A stretch of 64,000 nucleotides of DNA, taken from Kineosphaera sp032229625. Lineage in GTDB: Bacteria; Actinomycetota; Actinomycetes; Actinomycetales; Dermatophilaceae. The translations under genes and the position numbers were made by a program. The notes under the pieces were generated by a model. It did not search any database, was not told the origin of the DNA, and saw only the letters and a list, made by a program, of their open reading frames with translations. Of this stretch, positions 8,170-16,603 are shown piece by piece. Numbering within the stretch: position 1 is the stretch's first letter; each line of letters starts with the position of its first letter. The stretch spans positions 20,067-84,066 of the forward strand of contig JAVTVZ010000051.1 in the NCBI GenBank assembly GCA_032229625.1, in the 5' to 3' direction.

Positions 8170-10131
8170 CTACGCCTTGGCCTGCATGTTGTTCTTGATG
8201 AAGTCCATGACCGAGGAGTCCGTCAGCGTCGAGACGTCGCCGACCTCGCGGTTCTCCGCGACGTCGCGCAGCAGGCGGCGCATGATCTTGCCCGATCGGG
8301 TCTTGGGCAGCTCGGAGACGATCATGATCGACTTCGGCTTGGCGATCGGGCCGATCTCCTTGCCGACGTGGTTGCGCAGCTCCCGGACCAGTGCCTCCTG
8401 GTCCTCGGTGCCGGCGTCCTGCCCGCCCTCGGCCTCGCGCAGGATGACGAAGGCGACGACGGCCTGACCGGTCATGTCGTCGGTCGCGCCGACGACTGCG
8501 GCCTCGGCGACCCGGTCGTGGCTGACCAGCGCGGACTCGATCTCGGCGGTGGACAGGCGGTGACCCGAGACGTTCATGACGTCGTCGACGCGGCCGAGGA
8601 CCCAGATGTTGCCGCCCTCGTCACGGCGCGCGCCGTCGCCGGCGAAATACAGGTCACCGAAGCGCGACCAGTAGGTGTCCTTGTAGCGCTGCGGGTCGCC
8701 GTAGATGCCGCGCAGCATCGCCGGCCACGGCTTGGTGACGACGAGCAGGCCTGTCTGACCGTCCGGCACCGGGTTCTTCTCGTCGTCGACGATGTCGACC
8801 GCGATGCCGGGCAGCGGCTTCTGCGCCGACCCGGGCACGAGGTCCGTGACGCCGGGCAGCGGGCTGATCATGATGGCGCCGGTCTCGGTCTGCCACCACG
8901 TGTCGACGATCGGGGTCTTGTCGGCGCCGACGTGCGTGCGATACCACTCCCACGCCTGCGGGTTGATCGGCTCGCCGACCGACCCGAGGATGCGGATCGA
9001 GGACAGGTCGAACTTCGCGGGGATGTCGTCGCCCCACTTCATCGCCGCGCGGATCGCGGTGGGGGCCGTGTAGAAGATCGTGACCTTCTTGTCCGCGATG
9101 ATCTCCCACCAGCGGCCCTTGTGCGGGCTGTCCGGGGTGCCTTCGTAGAGCACCTGGGTGACGCCGTTGGCCATCGGCCCGTAGACGATGTAGCTGTGGC
9201 CGGTCACCCAGCCGATGTCGGCGGTGCACCAGTAGACGTCCTCGCCGGGGTGCACGTCGTGCGCGATCGCGTTGGTGTAGGCGGTCTGCACCAGGAATCC
9301 CCCGGAGGTGTGCAGGATGCCCTTCGGCTTCCCCGTCGTCCCCGAGGTGTAGAGGATGAACAGCGGGTGCTCACTGTCGAAATTCTGCGGCGTGTGCTCG
9401 GTCGAGGCGGCGTCCATGAGGTCGTGCCACCACAGGTCGCGGCCGTCCTTCATCACCGGGTCGGTGTGGCCGCGGTCGACGACGACGACGTTGGTCACCG
9501 ACGGGGCGTTGTCCACGGCGGCGTCCACGGCCGGTTTGAGCGGCGACGGCTTGCCGCGGCGGTAGCCGGCGTCGGCGGTGATGACGACCTTGGCCTGCGC
9601 GTCGTCGATGCGGCTGCGCAGCGCGTCGGAGGAGAAGCCGCCGAAGACGACCGAGTGCGGCGCGCCGATCCGGGCGCACGCGAGCATCGCGATCACGGCC
9701 TCGGGGATCATCGGCATGTAGATCGACACCGCGTCGCCGGCGCCCACACCGAGCTCGGTCAGGACGTTCGCGGCCCGCGAGACCTCGTCCTTGAGCTGGG
9801 CGAACGTGATGTCGCGCTCGTCGCCGGGCTCCCCGACGAAGTGCAACGCGACCCGGTCGCCGTGGCCCGCGTCGACGTGACGGTCGACGCAGTTGTAGGC
9901 GACGTTGAGCTCACCGCCGACATACCACTTGGCGAAGGGGGCGTCGGACCAGTCGAGCACCTGGTCGAAGTCCTTGCCCCACGTCACGTACGTGTGGGCC
10001 TGGTCGGCCCAGAACCCCTCGAAGTCGGCCTCCGCCGCGTCGTAGAGGTCGGCCTTGGCGTTGGCGTATGCGGTGACCTCGGGGCTGGGCGGGAAGTGAT
10101 GAGCCTGCTCGGTGGCGGTGTCGTCGGCCAC
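8170..10131 (-). CDS. acsA: Acetyl-CoA synthetase (AMP-forming)
   Basis: A 653-residue enzyme that converts acetate, ATP and CoA to acetyl-CoA. The adenylation motif YTSGTTGKPKG, the acetate-pocket region TADIGWVTGHSYIVYG, DTWWQTETG and the A10 motif PKTRSGKIMRR are all present. The last contains the regulatory lysine (about K615) that is acetylated in other bacteria. Length equals the family norm with the GTG at 10131, which has AGGAGG 5 nt upstream; a longer reading frame starting at 10194 lacks such a site. It is monocistronic and convergent with pfk. Control by Crp/GlxR is plausible from relatives, but I see no clear box. Confidence 0.97.
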   Translation of the reverse strand: MADDTATEQAHHFPPSPEVTAYANAKADLYDAAEADFEGFWADQAHTYVTWGKDFDQVLDWSDAPFAKWYVGGELNVAYNCVDRHVDAGHGDRVALHFVGEPGDERDITFAQLKDEVSRAANVLTELGVGAGDAVSIYMPMIPEAVIAMLACARIGAPHSVVFGGFSSDALRSRIDDAQAKVVITADAGYRRGKPSPLKPAVDAAVDNAPSVTNVVVVDRGHTDPVMKDGRDLWWHDLMDAASTEHTPQNFDSEHPLFILYTSGTTGKPKGILHTSGGFLVQTAYTNAIAHDVHPGEDVYWCTADIGWVTGHSYIVYGPMANGVTQVLYEGTPDSPHKGRWWEIIADKKVTIFYTAPTAIRAAMKWGDDIPAKFDLSSIRILGSVGEPINPQAWEWYRTHVGADKTPIVDTWWQTETGAIMISPLPGVTDLVPGSAQKPLPGIAVDIVDDEKNPVPDGQTGLLVVTKPWPAMLRGIYGDPQRYKDTYWSRFGDLYFAGDGARRDEGGNIWVLGRVDDVMNVSGHRLSTAEIESALVSHDRVAEAAVVGATDDMTGQAVVAFVILREAEGGQDAGTEDQEALVRELRNHVGKEIGPIAKPKSIMIVSELPKTRSGKIMRRLLRDVAENREVGDVSTLTDSSVMDFIKNNMQAKA

Positions 10132-10261
10132 GTCTGCCTCCTGGACGTCGTTGTCGGCTCGCAGCGGTGAGCGTGCGAACCCCTCGTCGCTCACGCCGGA
10201 AGCGCGGCGAACACAAGGGTGCGGTCGAGGGGAACGATACGGGGCGCGGGGGGCCCGCGCG

Positions 10262-10267
10262 TAGCGT
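10262..10267 (+). promoter_or_regulatory. -10 element of pentapeptide-repeat gene (leaderless)
   Basis: TAGCGT followed after exactly 7 nt by the ATG at 10275. The same spacer (10132-10274) also has a 7-bp inverted repeat, GTGAGCG (10167) and CGCTCAC (10188), upstream of acsA. Confidence 0.45.
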
Positions 10268-10274
10268 TCGCCCC

Positions 10275-11303
10275 ATGGGGATCGGTGCGGCGCGCGGAGC
10301 GGGACGGGACGTCGGCGACGACCTGCGCTCGGACTGCGGCCGGTGTCTCGGGTTGTGCTGCGTCGTGCTGCCCTTCGCGCGCTCCCGCGACTTCCCGGTC
10401 ACCAAGGCCGCCGGCGTCGACTGCCGCCACCTCGCCGCCGACCACCGCTGCACGATCCACGCCGAGCTGCGCGAGCGGGGCTGGGTGGGCTGCACGGTCT
10501 TCGAGTGTTTCGGCGCCGGGCAGCGCCTCAGCCGGCAGCTCGAGGCCGCGTCCCAGGGCGAGCCTGCTGTCGGCCCTGGTGTCGGCCCTGGTGGAGGTTC
10601 TGATGACGAGTCCGGGGCTGTGCCCGGTGGCGAGTCCGACGCCGAGCCCGGTGGCGGGCTCGATGGCGGGCTCGATCTCGCGGCGGGGTCGCTCGACCTC
10701 GGCTCGCTGTCGGTGCAGGCGGATTTCGCGGCGTTGCGGCACGTGCAGGAGATCCGCTACTACCTGTGGGCGGCCATCCAGGCACGGCGGTCCTGGGGGC
10801 TCGACGCTCCGCTGCCGCGGGCCTTGGCCGCGCGGGTCGACGCGCTGGCGGCGGCGGCGCGCGACCTCGCCGACGGGCTGCCGGACGCGCGCGGCCCCGC
10901 GGTCGTCGCCGCGCTGCACGAGCGGGCCGCAGCGGTGTTGGCGCAGGTCAGCGCGCACGTCCGGCCCGCGCCCCCACGCGGCGGCCTGCCGACGGCGACG
11001 GCCCGGCGCCTGCGGCCGCGCGCCGACCTCGCGGGCGCCGACCTGCGCGGACTCGCGCTGACCGGGACCGACCTGCGCGGCGCGCTGCTGCTCGGCGCCG
11101 ACCTGCGCGGCGCGGACCTGGGCCTCGTCGACGTGTTGGGCGCGGATCTGCGCGGCGCACGCGTCGCCGGCGCCGACCTGCGCCACGCGCTCTATCTCAC
11201 CCAGTCGCAGGTCAACGCGACCGACGGCGACGCCGCGACCCGCCTACCGGCGCACCTGACGCGCCCGGCGCACTGGGACGGTGGACGCGCCGCCCGACCC
11301 TGA
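10275..11303 (+). CDS. Pentapeptide-repeat protein with N-terminal cysteine cluster
   Basis: A 342-residue protein of unknown function. The N-terminal domain packs eight cysteines into residues 21-78 (C21, C24, C28, C29, C50, C59, C73, C78) with H51 and H62, suggesting a metal or Fe-S site; I recognise this arrangement from other actinobacterial pentapeptide proteins. Residues about 95-140 are a Gly/Asp-rich low-complexity linker. The C-terminus (about 250-310) has repeats of the A(D/N)LXX type (ADLAGADLRGLALTGTDLRG), which fold as a right-handed quadrilateral helix. It is soluble, with no signal peptide. The start is supported by the promoter spacing. Confidence 0.82.
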   Translation: MGIGAARGAGRDVGDDLRSDCGRCLGLCCVVLPFARSRDFPVTKAAGVDCRHLAADHRCTIHAELRERGWVGCTVFECFGAGQRLSRQLEAASQGEPAVGPGVGPGGGSDDESGAVPGGESDAEPGGGLDGGLDLAAGSLDLGSLSVQADFAALRHVQEIRYYLWAAIQARRSWGLDAPLPRALAARVDALAAAARDLADGLPDARGPAVVAALHERAAAVLAQVSAHVRPAPPRGGLPTATARRLRPRADLAGADLRGLALTGTDLRGALLLGADLRGADLGLVDVLGADLRGARVAGADLRHALYLTQSQVNATDGDAATRLPAHLTRPAHWDGGRAARP

Positions 11304-11317
11304 TCGCCTCCCGTGCC

Positions 11318-11390
11318 GGGCGTCCGGTGCTGGGCGTCCCGCGTTGGGGGGCGTCCCGCGCTGGAGGGGTCCCGCGCTGGGGGCGTCCCA
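11318..11390 (+). repeat. About 16-bp tandem repeat after pentapeptide gene
   Basis: Four to five units like GGGCGTCCCGCGCTGG with variation in length. The array begins 15 bp after the stop codon of the pentapeptide-repeat gene. Confidence 0.75.
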
Positions 11391-11488
11391 TCGGCTGCCA
11401 GGGTGTGGGCTCGTCGGTCTGCTGGTCGGCGCTTCCGGGCAGCGGATCGTGACGTGGAGGCACTTTCCGACACGTCGGGGCTCGTGGT

Positions 11489-11524
11489 GTCACGTGGTGT
11501 CGCTCCGGAGCGACACCACGTGAC
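11489..11524. repeat. 36-bp perfect palindrome
   Basis: The half-site is GTCACGTGGTGTCGCTCC, and its exact reverse complement follows without a spacer. It sits at the head of the CACGTG repeat array. An inverted copy of the array unit (GTGGAGGCACTTTC) lies on its left at about 11455, so the inverted symmetry extends imperfectly over more than 70 bp. It may act as a bidirectional terminator between convergent genes or as a protein-binding site. Confidence 0.9.
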
Positions 11525-11645
11525 CGAAAGTACCTCCACGTGACCGAAAGTGCCTCCACGTGACCGAAAGTGCCCCCAGGTGACCGAGAGTGCCTCCACG
11601 TGACCGGGAGCGCCCCCGACGTGACCGGGGGAGCGCCCCACGTGT
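11513..11645 (+). repeat. CACGTG-containing 20-bp tandem array
   Basis: About six units. The first ones read CCACGTGACCGAAAGTGCCT almost exactly and later ones decay progressively. Each unit contains the palindrome CACGTG. No spacers of unique sequence separate units, so it is not a CRISPR array. Confidence 0.9.
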
Positions 11646-11664
11646 CGCGCGCCCAGGTGTCGGG

Positions 11665-11831
11665 AAGCCCGAGGTCGGGATGTCAGGTGTCGGGATGGCC
11701 AGGCGGGCTGCGGAGCCCGCAGCAACACGCGCCGGCCACGGTCGCCGAGCACCCAGCCCGGCGACCCTGCCCGAGGTCGGGATGTCTCAGGTCGGGATGC
11801 CCCAGTTCGGGATGCCCCCGGTGTCGGGATG
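11665..11831 (+). repeat. 15-bp AGGTCGGGATG tandem repeats
   Basis: Two clusters (about 11665-11698 and 11773-11831) of units like AGGTCGGGATGCCCC. They are separated by about 70 bp of non-repeated sequence. Together with the two preceding arrays they fill most of the 578-bp spacer 11304-11881. Confidence 0.8.
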
Positions 11832-11881
11832 CCCATCGCGGGCCGGGGCGTGACCCAGGGGGTGTGCGCTCGGGCGTGCGC

Positions 11882-13294
11882 CTACTGCCCGCGCAGGCGC
11901 GTCGCGTTGCGCAGGCGCAGCGACGACCAGGCGACGAGCACGCCGAGGGCGGCCCCGAGTCGGGCGACGTCGGCGCCGGCCACGCCGCCCACGCCTGTCA
12001 AGCCACCCACTCCGACCGCGCCGGGCAGGAGGATGCCGACCACGAAGGCCAGCAACGCCGGGGTGAGCATCCGCAGCACCAAGGTCTGCGGGCCCGAGCC
12101 GGGCATGAGCAGCGCCTCGCTCGGCGGCGGCCGGAAGACCGACGTCCACGTCGTCGCCACGCTCGACACCGTGACGACCGCGCCGACGACGAGCAGCGTC
12201 GCCGCGGCCGACGCCCCGGCGGATGCCGCCAGCGCCACCGGCCCGGCCACGACGGCCCAGGTCAGGGCGACGAGCGCGGCCGGCACGAGCGTGTGCGCGA
12301 TCGCCGCCCGCCCCGGCCACAGGCCGTAGAGGGTGGGTGACCCGACGTGGTCGGCGCTCATCCGCAGCCCCTCGACCCAGGCGCCGATCCCGATGTGGCA
12401 GAGCACCATCCCGACCGCCGCCAGGATCGGCGGGGCGCCGGGTTCGACGGCGGTCCAGGCGACCAGGGCCGAGCCCACGCCGACGAGCACGAGCCCGCGG
12501 ACGACGCTGAAGGGATCGCGGCGCAGCCCGAGCAGGTCGCGACGCAGGACCGTCGAGACCGGCCGACCCGGGCGCAGCCGCGCCGCCCGACCCCGACGCG
12601 GCGGCGCAGCGAGCTCCAGCTGAGTCGCCCGCACGTTGCCCGCCAGCAGCGACCCGATGAGCAGCTCCCCGGTCGCGGCCTGGGCCCGCAGGTCCTCGAC
12701 CCGCAGCCGCCGCAGCGCGCTCGCCGGCCGGGCGGGTCGGGTCAGGCCGGCCTGCCCGGACAGCCCCGCGCCGGCGAGCAGCGCCCCGATCGCCGCGCCG
12801 ATCAGGCCCGACACCGGCAGCGCGACCGGACCGGTCACCGTCGAGGCCCACAGGCTGCCGCCGAGCAGCACCCCGAGCAGGCCGCCGCCGGTCGTCGCCG
12901 CCGCGAGCACCAGGTGCCACCACGGCGTCAGCGCCACGGCCCGATCGAGGGAGGAGGTCAGCACCTGGTCGGTCCACGCGATCGGCGGCACCACCGCTCC
13001 GCTGCGGCCGCCCAAGCGCCGGACGGACACGGCGGTCAGGGCGACGAGCAGCGCGAGGACGCCCGCCGCGGGAGGGGTCAGCAGGTGGGCCGCGACCCAC
13101 GCGGGGTCGCTGGCCACGAAGACGAACCGCGTGACCGTGAAGCCGTAGGTGAGCCCGATGAGGATCGTCACGTAGACCGGGTAGGCCAGTTGCCGCAGGG
13201 TGCCCGCGCCCTGGCCGCCGGTCGCCAGATCGAGGGCCTCCTCGAAGCGCTCGCGGTCGGTGCCCGTCGACGGCGCGCTCGCGTGCCCGGTCAC
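11882..13294 (-). CDS. DUF6297-type ABC transporter membrane protein
   Basis: A 470-residue polytopic membrane protein with roughly ten hydrophobic segments, a basic central loop (about residues 215-275, rich in Arg), and long Ala/Gly/Val/Leu helices. It matches the actinobacterial DUF6297 family, which is encoded beside a lone ABC ATPase; I take it to be the permease of the ATPase upstream. Substrate is unknown. The GTG at 13294 is chosen because the reading frame upstream runs through a 15-bp repeat array; a start inside that array (13390) would add a low-complexity leader. Confidence 0.75.
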   Translation of the reverse strand: MTGHASAPSTGTDRERFEEALDLATGGQGAGTLRQLAYPVYVTILIGLTYGFTVTRFVFVASDPAWVAAHLLTPPAAGVLALLVALTAVSVRRLGGRSGAVVPPIAWTDQVLTSSLDRAVALTPWWHLVLAAATTGGGLLGVLLGGSLWASTVTGPVALPVSGLIGAAIGALLAGAGLSGQAGLTRPARPASALRRLRVEDLRAQAATGELLIGSLLAGNVRATQLELAAPPRRGRAARLRPGRPVSTVLRRDLLGLRRDPFSVVRGLVLVGVGSALVAWTAVEPGAPPILAAVGMVLCHIGIGAWVEGLRMSADHVGSPTLYGLWPGRAAIAHTLVPAALVALTWAVVAGPVALAASAGASAAATLLVVGAVVTVSSVATTWTSVFRPPPSEALLMPGSGPQTLVLRMLTPALLAFVVGILLPGAVGVGGLTGVGGVAGADVARLGAALGVLVAWSSLRLRNATRLRGQ

Positions 13295-13322
13295 GGCCGA
13301 CTCCCCGCCGCCGGACCGCCGA

Positions 13323-13425
13323 GTCGTCGCAGCCGGGCTCGTCGCAGCCGGGCTCGTCGCAGATCGAGGCGTCGCAGCCCAGGGCGGCACAGCCCGAGTC
13401 GTCGCAGCCGGGCTCGTCGCAGCGC
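13323..13425 (-). repeat. 15-bp tandem repeat upstream of DUF6297 gene
   Basis: Units of GTCGCAGCCGGGCTC, some degenerate, fill the 154-bp gap between the ABC ATPase stop and the permease start. The array is open in several frames. Confidence 0.85.
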
Positions 13426-13448
13426 ACGCGGCGCTCCGATCAGGGGCC

Positions 13449-14093
13449 TCACGCGGCCTCCGCCGGGAGGATGTCGACGACGCGGGTCGCCGTGGCGGCG
13501 ATGACGTCCGGGTCGTGACTGGCCATGACGACCGTGTCGCCGGCGGACCGACGAGCCACGACGAGATCGGCGACGCGGCGGCGCATCCGCTCGTCGAGGC
13601 GCTGCTCGGGCTCGTCGAGCAGCAGCGTCGTGGCGGGCCGGAAGAAGACGCACGCGAGCCGGAAGAGCTGGGTCTGCCCCGAGGACAGCTCGTGCGGGAA
13701 GCGCTGCGCGAGCTGCCCGATCCCGAAGTCCTCCAGGCACGCCCCGATCCGCCCGTCCGTGTCGTCCGGGTCGCGGCCCCACGTCGCGTCGATGAGCGTG
13801 AGGTGGTCGCGCACCGTCAGGTCGCGGTAGGTCGCCGGCGCCCCCAGCAGCGCGGCGACGGTGGTGCGGATGCGGGGATCGCGCTCGTCGACGGGTCGCT
13901 CGTCGAGGTGGACCGAGCCGGTGGTCGGGTCGGTGAGCCCGGCGAGCAGCCGCAGCAGCGTCGTCTTGCCCGAGCCGTTGGCGCCGCGCAGCACGACGCA
14001 CTCCCCGGGGTCGGCGCGGACGTCGATCTCGCGCAGCAGCGTGACCTGCGAGATCACCTTGGAGACGCCGTCGGCGACCAGCACATTGCCCAT
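13449..14093 (-). CDS. ABC transporter ATP-binding protein
   Basis: A 214-residue nucleotide-binding subunit with Walker A GANGSGKTT (38-46), signature LSSGQ (136-140), Walker B TTLLLDEPE (155-163) and switch histidine in MASHDPD. It is short and CcmA/YhbG-like. It would energise the DUF6297 membrane protein encoded downstream on the same strand. Export rather than import is likely, because no solute-binding protein is nearby. The start ATG has TAGCCT 6 nt upstream. Confidence 0.92.
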   Translation of the reverse strand: MGNVLVADGVSKVISQVTLLREIDVRADPGECVVLRGANGSGKTTLLRLLAGLTDPTTGSVHLDERPVDERDPRIRTTVAALLGAPATYRDLTVRDHLTLIDATWGRDPDDTDGRIGACLEDFGIGQLAQRFPHELSSGQTQLFRLACVFFRPATTLLLDEPEQRLDERMRRRVADLVVARRSAGDTVVMASHDPDVIAATATRVVDILPAEAA

Positions 14094-14099
14094 TCGGGC

Positions 14100-14105
14100 A
14101 GGCTA
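14100..14105 (-). promoter_or_regulatory. -10 element of ABC transporter operon (leaderless)
   Basis: TAGCCT on the minus strand, 6 nt before the ATG of the ATPase gene; no Shine-Dalgarno sequence is present. Confidence 0.45.
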
Positions 14106-14165
14106 CGTCAGGCCACCGACAGCGCTGGTCACGCCTGACTCGTCCCGGCGCGCGAGCACGCGTCC

Positions 14166-14306
14166 GGCCCGGCCGATCCAGCGACCGGCCCAGCGGGCGA
14201 CCGGCCCACCGGGCGACCAGGCCCACACCGGCGACCGGACGGCACAGGCGACCGGACCGCGCGGGCTACCGGGCGACACAGGCGACCGGACTGCGCGGAC
14301 TACCGG
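14166..14306 (+). repeat. Degenerate GGCGACCGG repeats
   Basis: The 206-bp spacer between the subtilase stop and the ABC ATPase start is made largely of imperfect repeats of GGCGACCGGACCGCGCGG and CAGGCGACCGG. They run just into the subtilase stop codon region. Confidence 0.6.
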
Positions 14307-15931
14307 ACGGCGCGGGAGGCGTCGACCATGCCCTCGCCGGCGAAGGAATTGCGGGCCGGGGTGCCGACGCAGGCCGAGCCGCGCGGGCACGGCACGTCGC
14401 GGGCCTGCCGCAGCAGCGACGCGGTGAGCTGGGCGGGCGTCGCGCGGGGCTGCCGCGCGGCGAGCAGCGCGAGCACACCGGCCGCATGCGGCGCGGCCAT
14501 CGACGTGCCCGACAGCGGAGCCCACGTGCGGTTGGGGTAGGTCGACAGCACGTCCGACCCGGGGGCCATGATGTCGACGACCCCACGCCCGTAGTTGGAG
14601 TAGGCCGCCCGCTGCCCGTTGGGGTCCGCGGCGGACACGGTCACGACGCCCGGCAGCTCGGCCGGGATGTCCAGGCACGTGCTGTTGAGCTTGCGGGTGA
14701 CCGGCGTGCCGTCGCCGGGGCTGGCGTCATCGACGGTCTTGCGGGACAGGTCGACGCCCTCGTTGCCGGCGGCCGCGACGGACAGCGTGCCCCGGCCCGT
14801 GGACCACGCGAACGCCCGGCGCACCGCCTCCCGCCCTGCCGCCTGCCGCGGGTCGGTGCTGCACCAGTAGTGCCACGGGTCGACGAAGTAGCTGTGGTTG
14901 GCGATCCTGGCGCCGGACGCGGCGGCCGAGATGATCCCGCAGATCGCGTATTCGGGGTAGATGAAGCCGTCGTCGTTGACGACCTTGACCGACGAGACCC
15001 GCACGCCCGGCGCGACGCCCGCGACGCCGACGCCGTTGCGCGCCGCGGCGATGATGCCGGCGACGTGGGTGCCGTGGCCGCTCGTGGTGTTGCGCCAGCG
15101 GGTGCCGCTGTAGTCGGGCCGGCCGCCGCTGGTGCAGTCCAGCGAGCGGGCGGTGTCGATGCGGCCGCGCAGGTCGGGGTGGTCGGGCTCGATACCGCTG
15201 TCGACGACGGCGACGGTGACGCCCGCCAGGGAGCGCGGTGGCACGGCGGCGGCGGCCGGGCGCGACCCGGTGCCGGCGGCCCGCACCGCACGCAGACCCC
15301 ACTGCTCGCGCTCGCGGGGCTCGGCGCCGGCCCGCGAGGCCGCGACCGCGGCGGCGGCGGCGGCCGGCCGCGGCGCGGTGGCGCGGGTCGCGCGCACCGT
15401 CTCGGTGACGGGCACGCCGCGGGTCGGGCCGACGGACGTGACGCGGGTCTGCGCCGACGGCGCCAGGCGCCGCGTGAAGTCGGCGCGGGTGCTGTGCACG
15501 ACGAGCACCCCGATCTGCGGCCACTGCTGCACGACGGTGCCGCCCGCGCGGCTCACCGCGGCGGCCACCGACCGCATCCGCCCCGCCGAGACCGCCGCAC
15601 CGGTGCCGACGTTGACGACGTAGGCCGTGGGGCGCGCGGTCTCGAGGGTCACCGCGTCGGTCAGGGCAGCCGCGGCGTCCGCGCCGCCGGCACCCGCGTC
15701 GAGCGCCTCGATCGCGGCGCCGGCGTGGGCGACGTCGGCCTCGCCGGAGTCGGCCTGCAGCGACAGCAGCGCGGCGTGATCCTGCGCCAGGCCTGCCGCC
15801 GACGTCGCGGCGGGCGCGGGGGACCGGTCGGCCTGCAGGGTCAGGGAGAGCGGGACGGCGGTCGCGGTGGCCGCCACGACCCCGACGCCCAGCGCGGCGG
15901 CCAGGAGGCGGCGGCGACGATCAGTGGACAC
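14300..15931 (-). CDS. Secreted subtilisin-like serine protease (S8)
   Basis: A 543-residue secreted protease. An N-terminal signal (RRRRLLAAALGVGVVAATAT) is followed by a propeptide with an I9-inhibitor-like stretch (about 100-175) and the catalytic domain. Catalytic Asp244 (AVVDSGIEPDHPD), His286 (SGHGTHVAG), oxyanion Asn390 (AAGNEG) and Ser477 (SGTSMAAPH) are all present. It has paired cysteines but no C-terminal membrane anchor, unlike the mycosins of type VII systems, and no ESX genes are nearby. The GTG at 15931 is preceded by AGGAG at 8 nt and places the signal peptide at the N-terminus. Confidence 0.92.
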   Translation of the reverse strand: MSTDRRRRLLAAALGVGVVAATATAVPLSLTLQADRSPAPAATSAAGLAQDHAALLSLQADSGEADVAHAGAAIEALDAGAGGADAAAALTDAVTLETARPTAYVVNVGTGAAVSAGRMRSVAAAVSRAGGTVVQQWPQIGVLVVHSTRADFTRRLAPSAQTRVTSVGPTRGVPVTETVRATRATAPRPAAAAAAVAASRAGAEPREREQWGLRAVRAAGTGSRPAAAAVPPRSLAGVTVAVVDSGIEPDHPDLRGRIDTARSLDCTSGGRPDYSGTRWRNTTSGHGTHVAGIIAAARNGVGVAGVAPGVRVSSVKVVNDDGFIYPEYAICGIISAAASGARIANHSYFVDPWHYWCSTDPRQAAGREAVRRAFAWSTGRGTLSVAAAGNEGVDLSRKTVDDASPGDGTPVTRKLNSTCLDIPAELPGVVTVSAADPNGQRAAYSNYGRGVVDIMAPGSDVLSTYPNRTWAPLSGTSMAAPHAAGVLALLAARQPRATPAQLTASLLRQARDVPCPRGSACVGTPARNSFAGEGMVDASRAVR

Positions 15932-16156
15932 GGGTGGCACTCCTGACGCAGGTGAGGAAGGGCAGGCCGTCACGGTATGCGGTCATCCGTCCAGGACGTC
16001 CGACCCACAGGGACTCCCTTGTATACCGGTGCAGCCCGGGCCGCGCATCGCCGATGGGGCAGGTGGCGGGCACACGCTGGGCCGGCGCGCGGCCCTGTGC
16101 GAGGATCGGGCGGTCGAACGGGCGGCATCGAGGCGGCACATCGAGCAGGAGGCGTC

Positions 16157-16537
16157 ATGAGTGGTGACATGCGGTCGGGCGGCACGGATCTGCGGCGCGC
16201 GGTGCAGGGCTATTACGACGCCCTCGACTCCGACGACGTCGAGTCGGTCCTCGAATTCTTCAGCGGCGACGTCCTCTACCAGCGGCCGGGCTACGAGCGG
16301 ATGAACGGCATCGAGGCGCTGCGCCGCTACTACGAGGAGACGCGGCTCATCGCCCCGGGGCGTCACGTGCTGCGCACGATGATCGTCGAGGGGCACCAGG
16401 TCGCCGCCCACGGGGAGTGGGAGGGCGAGCTGCGCGAGGGCGGCCGCCGGACCGTCGGCTTCGCGGCGTTCTTCGTCTTCGACGGCAACGGTCGCGCCGC
16501 CGAGCACACGACCTACTTCTTCACGCCCTCGGTCTGA
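16157..16537 (+). CDS. SnoaL-like / NTF2-fold protein
   Basis: A 126-residue cone-shaped alpha+beta-barrel protein. The sequence YYDALDSDDVESVLEFFSGD, then GIEALRRYYEETR, and the C-terminal VFDGNGRAAEHTTYFF are typical of small SnoaL-like/ketosteroid-isomerase-like proteins. The catalytic role and ligand cannot be assigned. AGGAGG lies 6 nt before the ATG. It is a single gene, convergent with the radical SAM gene. Confidence 0.8.
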   Translation: MSGDMRSGGTDLRRAVQGYYDALDSDDVESVLEFFSGDVLYQRPGYERMNGIEALRRYYEETRLIAPGRHVLRTMIVEGHQVAAHGEWEGELREGGRRTVGFAAFFVFDGNGRAAEHTTYFFTPSV

Positions 16538-16561
16538 GTCGGCGCGCCCGGCGGGCCGGAC

Positions 16562-16585
16562 CGGACGCCGCCTCGGCGGCGTCCG
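16562..16585. terminator. Hairpin between SnoaL-like and radical SAM genes
   Basis: A perfect 11-bp stem (CGGACGCCGCC and its complement) with a 2-nt loop, midway between two convergent stop codons. Confidence 0.7.
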
Positions 16586-16603
16586 CGCAGGTGGCCGGGT
16601 CGG

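Noticed and set aside
11513..11831. CRISPR array
   Set aside because: Repeats are contiguous without unique spacers, units differ progressively, and no cas genes are present.
14300..15931. Mycosin of a type VII secretion system
   Set aside because: The subtilase lacks a C-terminal membrane anchor, and no EccB-E or WXG100 genes are nearby.
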